This document shows positions 1-5,133 of a stretch of 6,586 nt of DNA, piece after piece. This DNA is from Promethearchaeota archaeon. GTDB taxonomy: Archaea > Asgardarchaeota > Lokiarchaeia > Sigynarchaeales > SOKP01. Position 1 is the first letter of the stretch. Every line of letters begins with the position of its first letter. The notes beneath the pieces were generated by a model. It had not been told where the DNA came from. It did no database searches and saw nothing but the letters and a program-made list of their open reading frames with translations. The position numbers and the translations under genes were made by a program. The stretch lies in contig JAEOTJ010000339.1 of NCBI GenBank assembly GCA_016839905.1, positions 1-6,586 on the forward strand. Direction: 5' to 3'.

Positions 1-1
1 A

Positions 2-103
2 TTCGGGATGCGAACCCTTGAAAATCTGGAGATGAGACTTAAACACTATCTTGAGTGTCCTTTCATCATAGTTCCAAGCGTTTTGGAAGAATTAAAAAGA
101 TAG
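2..103 (+). CDS. 3' end of an unrecognised protein (partial)
   Basis: An open frame enters from the left edge and ends at TAG 101-103, leaving 33 C-terminal residues (starting FGMRTLENLEMR and ending VPSVLEELKR). The piece is mixed amphipathic helix and a short hydrophobic strand. The 'IIVPSVLEELKR' phrase resembles the early part of PIN-domain nucleases, but here it is the very C-terminus, so a PIN call would require a truncated protein. I do not recognise the family. It is followed by about 190 bp of AT-rich spacer and is probably transcribed independently of the next gene. Confidence is limited by the short length and the missing start. Confidence 0.45.
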   Translation, partial: FGMRTLENLEMRLKHYLECPFIIVPSVLEELKR

Positions 104-264
104 CTATTATTCAAAGATCATACTCTTATTATTAACTTAAAATAGATTAATTAGAAATTATTTTTTGGATAAACTCTAAATAATTAAATTTAGAGAATAA
201 TATATTTACTATTTTTAGATTTTAAAAATTGGGCATAATTAATAAATAATAAGTTCAAATTTTT

Positions 265-291
265 ATTATTATAAATATATATGATTAGGTG
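265..291 (+). promoter_or_regulatory. Putative TATA box and ribosome binding site of the C_GCAxxG_C_C gene
   Basis: A TATA-like stretch (TTATTATAAATATATA, about 266-281) lies just before AGGTG at 287-291, which is 6 nt from ATG 298. The AGGTG is a good archaeal Shine-Dalgarno and an in-frame TAA at 292-294 fixes the start at 298. The TATA call is weak because the whole 104-297 spacer is almost pure A/T. If the TATA box is real, transcription would begin close to or at the ribosome binding site, giving a very short leader. Confidence 0.4.
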
Positions 292-297
292 TAAAAA

Positions 298-810
298 ATG
301 GAAGTTTCTAATGAACAAATATTAAATAAAGCTTATAAACTTGGAATAGAATATGAATTAAAATGCACTGGATGTGCGCAAACTGTTATAGCGGCGATAT
401 TTGAAGCATTAGGGATTTGGAATGATGACATTTTTAAAGCAGGTAGCGGTTTAGCAGATGGGTTAGGATTAACAGGGGATGGCTCATGTGGTGCTCTTGT
501 AGGAGCTTCGATGGTTATCAGTTATCTTTTTGGTAGAGAAAAGAAGCATTTTAAAAACATGATGAAACCATTTAAATCTTATAAGCTTGTGAAACAATTA
601 CATTCTCGATATGTTGAAAAATATAGTTCTTGCCGATGCCTTGATGTTCAAAAATCTACTATGGGAAGAACGTGGAATCTCTGGGATCAAAATGAATTAC
701 GGGATGCCTTTAAAAGTGGAATGCTGGATAATTGCTCGAAAGTGGTCGGTAATACAGCAAGATTTGCTACTAGAATAATTTTAGAGAATGGTTATAAACT
801 TAAGATATAG
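298..810 (+). CDS. C_GCAxxG_C_C family putative redox protein
   Basis: This 170-aa soluble protein has the cysteine pattern of the C_GCAxxG_C_C family, small proteins thought to bind metal or act in redox chemistry. The exact reaction is not established. Visible landmarks are Cys23 and Cys26 in 'CTGCAQTV', the glycine-rich 'SGLADGLGLTGDGSCGAL' segment with Cys64, Cys112 and Cys114 in 'YSSCRCLD', and Cys146 in 'DNCSKVVGNTA'. About 30 residues (roughly 115-144, including WNLWDQNELRDAF) separate the third and last Cys motifs, which looks long compared with short family members. There is no signal peptide or membrane helix. The start is fixed by an in-frame TAA just upstream and by AGGTG at 287-291. 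The stop is TAG. It is convergent with the Hdr operon, so shared function is only suggested by the redox theme. Family call is fairly sure; function is unknown. Confidence 0.82.
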   Translation: MEVSNEQILNKAYKLGIEYELKCTGCAQTVIAAIFEALGIWNDDIFKAGSGLADGLGLTGDGSCGALVGASMVISYLFGREKKHFKNMMKPFKSYKLVKQLHSRYVEKYSSCRCLDVQKSTMGRTWNLWDQNELRDAFKSGMLDNCSKVVGNTARFATRIILENGYKLKI

Positions 811-922
811 AATTAGACTCTTTAAAACACGCAGTTTCAAGAATATCAAGCTATAAAATTGCCTAAATCACGTGAAATGGATCGTTATGCACACATAAAG
901 GTGTTTGCAGAATAATTCAAAT

Positions 923-971
923 AATCGATAAAGAAAGATCCAAAAAAATGCCGCTGGCTCTTGTATCGATT
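923..971. repeat. Inverted repeat between convergent genes, possible bidirectional terminator
   Basis: The 8-bp arms AATCGATA (923-930) and TATCGATT (964-971) are perfect inverted copies. A second inner stem is possible (AGATCCA at 935-941 with TGGCTCT at 955-961, one mismatch). The element lies in the 234-bp gap 811-1044 between the convergent 298-810 gene and the FrhB-like gene, so a transcription-end or RNA-processing role is plausible. It lacks the UGA/GA core seen in the hairpin at 2295-2366, so I do not call it a SECIS. The rest of the gap contains only tiny ORFs (for example 949-1041, 30 codons, no recognisable product). Confidence 0.4.
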
Positions 972-1044
972 TTAAACATTGTACTTTTATATATTTATTC
1001 TTGTAAAGCCGCGTATAATTTAATAAATTATAAGAAATAAAAAA

Positions 1045-2184
1045 TTAAGTCTTTTCTAATTCCATTTCAGCTATAGCTTTACTTGAACGGAAGGGGGTAT
1101 GATCAAGGGACATTCCCTGCTCATATCCATATTTTTTCCTAAATGCTTCGTTAAGTGATTGGAAATATAAAGATAGTGGTAAGTTCATTGGACAGTTGTT
1201 ATCACAATTTCCGCATTCCACGCAGCGATCTGCCACATGCGCTATGCGCGTTAGCTGATAAGAGATATTATCGATGATTTTAGCCTTCTTCTTTTTCAGC
1301 AAGATACAGTCTCTACAGAAACATGTAGGGCATCCTCGTATACAAATTCCACAAGCAGTACACTTCTTAAGGCGTTCCATCTTCTCTGCTTGTGGAACTT
1401 CTGCCCATTCTTGTAAATCTTTATTTCGTTTCACTATGGCTTGCGCAATGACTTCATCGTGTTCCGCAATATTTTGAGTATGTAAATCCATAGGTAATTC
1501 TCTCTTATTAATACCTGATTTTATTAAGATATCGTTCCCTTTATCCGAGATGACCTTTAATATCACCTCATCTGATTGAATTGAAACACCTAGGTCAGAA
1601 ACAATAAGATCTGCTACAACAGGGATTTTTCTAAAACATCTAAGACAATTTTCAGCAACAAAGATGGGAAGTTCTTTAACTGTACCATCTTCAAATCTAA
1701 AAGTAATTCCTCCGTCGATGATCTTCTCTTTTACAATCTTGGTGGGATCTACATCTTTAAATTTTTTAATTTCCCTTCCTGCCTTTGGCGCCATCCCTCT
1801 ATCTTCAATACCAATAACAAATAAATTATCAAGATTTACTTGTTTAATGATTGCTAATTCTATTAGCGCTCTTGTATCGCATGGTCGTGCGACTAGTCCA
1901 ACTTTCTCTTCCATAGCACCTTTGATTTGCTTATGTAGGATTTTTGCTGCGGAATCTGTCCTAGCATACCCATAAGTCATTAATGGCGTTAAAGGAAAAT
2001 TTGCAACATCTTCGGGCTTATCCTTTATGTCAGGTTGGACAGTAAGGCGATCTTCTACATTTGTCTTTTTATCAAATTTTAATTTTGCACTTATTACTTT
2101 ATCTACGATTTTTTCTTTTAATAAAGTGCTCAATAACTTTGAAAAATCCTCTATTTTTATAAGAAATTCTGCTTGTACATCCAT
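1045..2184 (-). CDS. FrhB/FdhB-like iron-sulfur flavoprotein subunit (coenzyme F420 hydrogenase/dehydrogenase beta family)
   Basis: This 379-aa soluble protein resembles the beta subunits of F420-reducing hydrogenases and formate dehydrogenases, which carry FAD and [4Fe-4S] clusters and pass electrons to or from F420 or a similar carrier. Seen in the sequence: 'GLVARPCDTRAL' (Cys102), the position of the family's conserved PC motif; 'AENCLRCFRKIPVVADL' (Cys180, Cys183); and two ferredoxin-type clusters at the C-terminal side, Cys275-278-281-285 (followed by Cys288, 290, 293) and Cys321-324-327-331. The start is fixed by TAA immediately before ATG 2184; the ribosome binding site is weak. Its cysteines are all ordinary TGC/TGT codons with no in-frame UGA, unlike hdrA and vhuD upstream. 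It lies 185 nt after vhuD, past the SECIS hairpin, so it may be cotranscribed or use its own promoter. By context it is the likely electron input or output subunit for HdrA-VhuD. Whether its partner is F420, NAD(P) or another carrier cannot be told. Confidence 0.75.
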   Translation of the reverse strand: MDVQAEFLIKIEDFSKLLSTLLKEKIVDKVISAKLKFDKKTNVEDRLTVQPDIKDKPEDVANFPLTPLMTYGYARTDSAAKILHKQIKGAMEEKVGLVARPCDTRALIELAIIKQVNLDNLFVIGIEDRGMAPKAGREIKKFKDVDPTKIVKEKIIDGGITFRFEDGTVKELPIFVAENCLRCFRKIPVVADLIVSDLGVSIQSDEVILKVISDKGNDILIKSGINKRELPMDLHTQNIAEHDEVIAQAIVKRNKDLQEWAEVPQAEKMERLKKCTACGICIRGCPTCFCRDCILLKKKKAKIIDNISYQLTRIAHVADRCVECGNCDNNCPMNLPLSLYFQSLNEAFRKKYGYEQGMSLDHTPFRSSKAIAEMELEKT

Positions 2185-2294
2185 TTATTTCCAACTCAAG
2201 ATTATTAAATTACATTAACTTCCTTATTTCTTTAAAACTTGTATTAATAAATAATCGTTCCAATACTTGTTAATTATTTTTAAAATTACTTTTC

Positions 2295-2366
2295 ATGTGT
2301 TAATGGAGCAACCATTTCTTCAACAAGGTTCTCATTTTTGCAACCTTGCTTCATTAGTTAACACAT
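2295..2366 (-). promoter_or_regulatory. SECIS-like hairpin in the 3' untranslated region of vhuD
   Basis: In the minus-strand RNA the hairpin begins 3 nt after the vhuD TAA. The outer stem is 9 perfect pairs, AUGUGUUAA (2366-2358) with UUAACACAU (2303-2295). The apical stem GCAAGGUU (2349-2342) pairs with AACCUUGU (2330-2323) and can be extended by A2350-U2322. Directly below it the strands read 5' UGA (2353-2351) and 3' GAA (2321-2319), so G2352-A2320 and A2351-G2321 can form tandem sheared G-A pairs. This is the signature core of eukaryotic SECIS elements. The 11-nt apical loop (2341-2331) contains five consecutive A, recalling the unpaired A's in eukaryotic SECIS loops. A short UGG/CCA side hairpin (2314-2312 with 2306-2304) may sit in the 3' strand. 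Its role would be recruiting Sec-specific elongation factor so that UGA is read as Sec. Position after a double-UGA gene supports this. Not tested by folding software. Confidence 0.82.
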
Positions 2367-2369
2367 TAA

Positions 2370-2816
2370 TTAAGTTTTTTCTTTTTTTTTGGTCGTGTCA
2401 CTCTTGCCTCGTAGTGGGCTTGGTCCCAACTCTTTTATGAGTTTATCGAATTTTGTTGCTTCCTTCTGGAACTTCTGACCTTCAGCTGATGTACAGAAGC
2501 CCATTATTATTCTTTTTTCTTCGATGCCTATCGACTTCAATACTTCCTTCAAGTATTCTACTTGACGATATGCGTAGTAATTACCTGTCTCGAAATCGCA
2601 TTCTTTAGGATATCATCCAACGATCATTACACCATCAGCCCCTCTTCCGAATGCTCGCATCACGATATCTGCTCCTACTCTACCCGTGCAAGGAACCAAT
2701 ACGGTTCTTAGAGACGAAGGGTATTGTGCCCTAATAGTACCAGCCATATCCGCGGATCCATAACCTCACTTCCAACAAAGGAAGGCAATAATTTTAACAT
2801 CTTTATTATCCACCAT
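2370..2816 (-). CDS. vhuD: Selenocysteine-containing MvhD/VhuD, [2Fe-2S] adaptor subunit (two Sec)
   Basis: Read through two in-frame TGA codons, this gives a 148-aa protein matching MvhD/VhuD end to end. MvhD passes electrons from a hydrogenase or formate dehydrogenase to HdrA through a [2Fe-2S] cluster. Motifs in order: 'AFLCWKUGYGSADMAG' (Cys14, Sec17) where homologues have CxxC; 'VPCTGRV' (Cys42); 'VGUYPKECDFETGN' (Sec68, Cys73) where homologues have a Cys-rich turn before the conserved GN; and the family ending 'KELGPSP'. A lysine-rich tail (KKKEKT) follows. ATG 2816 has AGAGGT at 2830-2825, 8 nt away, and lies 14 nt after the hdrA stop, so the two are cotranscribed and probably translationally coupled. 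The 60 codons at 2552-2370 alone form an ordinary ORF, which would be misread as a tiny hypothetical protein. A pseudogene is unlikely because both UGAs replace Cys and everything else is intact. Confidence 0.93.
2613..2615 (-). other. In-frame UGA read as selenocysteine 68 of VhuD
   Basis: The codon TGA lies in the context GTT GGA TGA TAT CCT (protein VGUYP). MvhD homologues have Cys here, as part of the [2Fe-2S] ligand set near the conserved glycine-asparagine. Frame is intact on both sides, and a SECIS-like hairpin lies about 250 nt downstream. Confidence 0.9.
2766..2768 (-). other. In-frame UGA read as selenocysteine 17 of VhuD
   Basis: The codon TGA lies in TGT TGG AAG TGA GGT TAT (CWKUGY). 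It takes the second position of the N-terminal CxxC pair of MvhD. The first Cys is an ordinary TGT three codons earlier, and Trp is TGG, so UGA is not simply a Trp codon here. Confidence 0.9.
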
Positions 2817-2830
2817 TTTCTTTTACCTCT

Positions 2831-4762
2831 TTATATTATTGGTAATAACTCATCTATTAATGCTATATATTGGGCATCTCTATAGTAAGTTAAGTCAATT
2901 GCTTTACTTGGTCATAGAGCTGCGCATATCCCGCATCCACGACACCTTATTATGTCGACCACTAGATTACCGCTCTCATTCACTTCAATTGCACCATAAG
3001 GGCAGGCATCTATGCACTTAAAGCACTTGGCACATCGCTCGTCCGATGGAGTAGCACGGATTAATTCCATTGTATATTCACCTTTACCCATAGGAATCCC
3101 CGCCGATGAAGCAGCACCTTTAGCTTGACTAACAGCTAACTCTATGGTTTTTTGACCTTGAGCGGAACCACAAATGTATATTCCAGGAACCTTTGTGCTA
3201 ATTGGATCAAGTCGAGCATGATATTCTTTTAAAAAGCCATCTGGACTTTTTTCCATATTAAGTACTTTAGCAATTTCTACAGTCCCTTGTGAGGGAAGTG
3301 ATGCCGGTGAAAGAACAACCATGTGGAAATCCGCTGATAGTACAGTATCAGTACCAACTGGTTCAAATTGTACATTCAAATTCTTGGTTAAAGGATCTTC
3401 TTCAATTTTTCCTACTAAACCTTTTACGAAAATAATGCCCGCATCTCGAGATCTCCTATAATATTCTTCATAATCTTTACCAGCACATCTCATATCAATA
3501 TAAGTGCAAAGTATTTGTGAATCAGGGTATTCTGATTTAATGAGTTTTGAATTTTTAAGAGAAAGATTGCAGCAAACGACGCTACAGTGAGCATTTTTAC
3601 TAACATCCCTTGATCCTACACAATTAATAAATAATATTCTATTAGGCCTTTTTCGATCTGATGGTCTTTTTAGATGACCAAATGTCGGACCATTTGGAGC
3701 AAGTATCCTCTCTAATTCGATTTGATTAATGACATTCTCGTAAATTCCGTATCCATAATCATCACCTTTATAGAGGTCCCAACCCGTGGCAACTACTATT
3801 GTCCCTACTTCAAGATCAATAATTTTATCCTTTTGACTAAAATCTACCGCTTGCTGTTCACATGCATCAACACATGCAAAACATTCCACGCAAGAATTTC
3901 TTACAAGATCTTGAACGGCTGGAACGGCTTGTGCAAAAGCAATGTCTATAACTTTCCGAGCTGAAAGATTCTCATCAAAATAGTTAGGTACATATATCGG
4001 ACATTTATCGGTGCAGGTTCCACATCCCGTACATTTGGTTTCATCAACAAATCTCGCCTTTCTATTCACTTTCACCTTAAAGTTACCAATATAGCCATCA
4101 ACATTAATGACTTCACTATAAGATAAAATCTCAACATTAGGATGACGATTAGTCTCGAGCATTCTTGGTCCCAAGATTCATATCGAACAGTCATCAGTCG
4201 GAAAGGTCCTATCAAGTTGGGACATACGTCCTCCAATTGTAGTATTTTTTTCAACCAAATAGACTTTATACCCCGCATCGCCTAAATCAATAGATGCCGA
4301 CAATCCAGCTATGCCTCCTCCAACTACAAGAGCAACTGGCTTTACCGGAACAGTCTTGGTGGGGACATCCTCTAATAATCTAGCCCTAGCAATACCTGCC
4401 TTTATTAATTCGATTGCTTTCTGATTGGCTTTTTCACGCACCTCTGGAGCTTGATGCACGAAAGAACAATGCTCACGTATATTTACGAATTCTAAATATC
4501 GAGGGGGCAATCCTAATTCCGTTAAAATTGCATGAAAGACCGGTTGATGCGTCTTAGGTGTACATGCGGTAATTATAACTCTATTGAATTTAAATTCTTC
4601 GTGCTTTTCCTTGATTACGGCAGAACCACCTTCAGTACATAAAGAAAGGTACGGAAAGGCATAGATATTCTCTATTTTATTTATCTCGTCAACGATTTTA
4701 GGAATATCCAAAATCCCAGCAATGTTAATTCCTCAGTGGCAAACAAACACGCCTATTTTCAT
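2831..4762 (-). CDS. hdrA: Selenocysteine-containing heterodisulfide reductase subunit A (three Sec)
   Basis: HdrA is the cytosolic FAD iron-sulfur subunit that bifurcates or confurcates electrons in Hdr complexes. Reading three TGA codons as Sec gives about 643 aa, the usual HdrA length. Order: N-terminal domain with 'GVFVCHUGINIAG' (Cys8, Sec10) and 'ITACTPKTH'; FAD-binding Rossmann motif 'VVGGGIAGLSAS' (from residue 148) and 'EKNTTIGGRM'; 'TDDCSIUILGPRM' (Sec195); an inserted two-cluster ferredoxin (Cys244-247-250-254 and Cys291-294-297-301); the rest of the FAD domain with 'GIYICGSAQG'; and a C-terminal ferredoxin (Cys577-580-583-587; Cys607-610-613 with Sec617). ATG 4762 gives MKIGVFVCHU, a natural HdrA start. 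TTG 4804 has GGTGA 5 nt upstream and would add 14 residues; GTG 4813 is also possible. It is followed 14 nt later by vhuD. All other motifs are intact, arguing against a pseudogene. Homologues carry Cys at all three positions. Confidence 0.93.
2912..2914 (-). other. In-frame UGA read as selenocysteine 617 of HdrA
   Basis: The TGA follows 'CRGCGICAAL' and is followed by 'PSKAIDLTYY', then 27 further codons to TAA 2833-2831. It takes the place of the fourth Cys of a classic CxxCxxCxxxCP ferredoxin motif. If it were a true stop, the final [4Fe-4S] cluster would lack a ligand. Confidence 0.88.
4178..4180 (-). other. In-frame UGA read as selenocysteine 195 of HdrA
   Basis: The TGA lies in 'TDDCSIUILGPRM', within the strongly conserved CSxCxLGP block of HdrA just after the first FAD-binding motif. 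Homologues have Cys here. Standard gene calling ends one ORF exactly at this codon and restarts the next at a TTG two codons later. Confidence 0.92.
4733..4735 (-). other. In-frame UGA read as selenocysteine 10 of HdrA
   Basis: The TGA lies in TTT GTT TGC CAC TGA GGA ATT (FVCHUGI), the N-terminal CHCG block of HdrA with the second Cys replaced. Skipping it loses the first 17 residues, because ordinary calling would start at TTG 4711. Confidence 0.92.
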
Positions 4763-4804
4763 GTTTTCTTCTTTTATTTCATCATTGGTCTGTTTTCCAG
4801 ACAA

Positions 4805-4836
4805 AGTTTTCACCTTTATTAAACAAAAACCTCCTT
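4805..4836 (-). promoter_or_regulatory. Candidate ribosome binding sites for hdrA
   Basis: In the minus strand a near-perfect AAGGAGGT (4836-4829) lies 15 nt before GTG 4813, farther than usual. A second site, GGTGA (4814-4810), lies 5 nt before TTG 4804, a normal archaeal spacing. ATG 4762 has only a purine-rich stretch before it. The sites therefore favour a start at 4804 or 4813 over 4762, while protein similarity fits all three. They are in the same frame, so only the N-terminal 14 to 17 residues are in doubt. Confidence 0.5.
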
Positions 4837-4839
4837 GGG

Positions 4840-4920
4840 TTAAAGTTCAATTATTCATTTTTTTAAAATGAATACAACTATAATAGTAAATTGTAATAGT
4901 GAATTATATTAAAGTTCAAT
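4840..4920 (-). promoter_or_regulatory. hdrA upstream control region: direct repeat, inverted repeat and TATA-like box
   Basis: The 12-mer TTAAAGTTCAAT occurs twice, at 4840-4851 and 4909-4920 (plus-strand reading). Directly next to the first copy is a perfect 10-bp inverted repeat, TATTCATTTT (4852-4861) and AAAATGAATA (4865-4874), with a 3-nt centre. On the minus strand the distal copy runs into a TATA-like CTTTAATATAA (about 4913-4903). Together these suggest a promoter with operator sites, or a folded leader. Low sequence complexity makes the assignment tentative, but a 12-bp exact repeat and a 20-bp palindrome within 81 bp are more than I would expect by chance. Confidence 0.45.
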
Positions 4921-5015
4921 CCTTCTCAAAAAAACCCATTTAATTTTTTAGAGTCATTACATTTATGTATGAATACCATAAAAATGAGACTTTCCAAAAA
5001 ATATTATTTGAATAT

Positions 5016-5041
5016 AATCCTTTTAAAAAAAAAAAAGGATT
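5016..5041 (-). terminator. A/T hairpin with U-run, possible backup terminator
   Basis: The arms AATCCTTTT (5016-5024) and AAAAGGATT (5033-5041) pair over 9 bp. On the minus strand the loop and one arm give a run of 12 U, typical of archaeal intrinsic termination signals. It lies about 95 nt past the stop of the winged-helix gene and upstream of the hdrA control region, so it could insulate the two units. Confidence 0.4.
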
Positions 5042-5123
5042 TCTTTTTATTAAAAATGAAAAAAATAAATCCCAATTCTATGATTAATGATTTAAAACTC
5101 CTTTTTCTTTAAAAATAGAAGGG

Positions 5124-5133
5124 AAAAAAAAAA
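5124..5133 (-). terminator. U10 tract immediately after the winged-helix gene
   Basis: Ten consecutive T on the minus strand directly follow the TAA at 5136-5134. Archaeal RNA polymerase terminates at such U-tracts, with or without a hairpin, so this is a good primary terminator for the gene at 5775-5134. Confidence 0.55.

Larger units (their letters stand above)
4837..5133. other. AT-rich intergenic region between regulator gene and hdrA
   Basis: The gap from hdrA to the winged-helix gene is about 370 bp with no credible gene on either strand. It holds the repeats and TATA-like box near hdrA, a weak A/U hairpin at 4925-4953, the poly-A hairpin at 5016-5041, and the terminal U-tract of the gene at 5134. 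No GC-containing hairpin resembling the SECIS at 2295-2366 was seen, so I find no separate upstream SECIS for hdrA. Confidence 0.6.

Noticed and set aside
104..297. tRNA or other RNA gene in the AT-rich spacers
   Set aside because: No cloverleaf, no GC-rich stem and no conserved box sequences could be found there or in 4837-5133.
923..971. Second SECIS element serving the gene at 298-810 or the FrhB-like gene
   Set aside because: Neither gene has an in-frame UGA, and the hairpin lacks a UGA/GA or GAA/A core in either orientation.
811..1044. Small hydrophobic peptide gene at 949-1041 (+)
   Set aside because: Thirty codons with no ribosome binding site, overlapping the inverted repeat; no support beyond an open frame.
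1274..2218. Plus-strand ORFs at 1274-1477, 1664-1975 and 2027-2218
   Set aside because: They lie opposite the well-supported FrhB-like gene and encode no recognisable protein; they are antisense shadows.
2839..3021. Plus-strand ORF of 60 codons over the hdrA 3' end
   Set aside because: It is antisense to the C-terminal ferredoxin of HdrA and has no similarity or ribosome binding site that I can see.
3722..4278. ORFs at 3722-3964 (+) and 4278-4072 (-, other frame)
   Set aside because: Both overlap the hdrA coding frame, which carries the conserved motifs; these are out-of-frame or antisense.
2370..4762. hdrA and vhuD as pseudogenes or as products of sequencing errors
   Set aside because: All five interruptions are TGA, none TAA or TAG, and there is no frameshift. 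Each falls on a conserved Cys, and a SECIS-like hairpin follows. Random decay or errors would not produce this pattern.
2370..4762. UGA reassigned to Trp or to plain Cys
   Set aside because: Trp in VhuD is TGG and many Cys in the same genes are TGC/TGT. UGA occurs only at particular redox Cys positions, which fits Sec better than a general code change.
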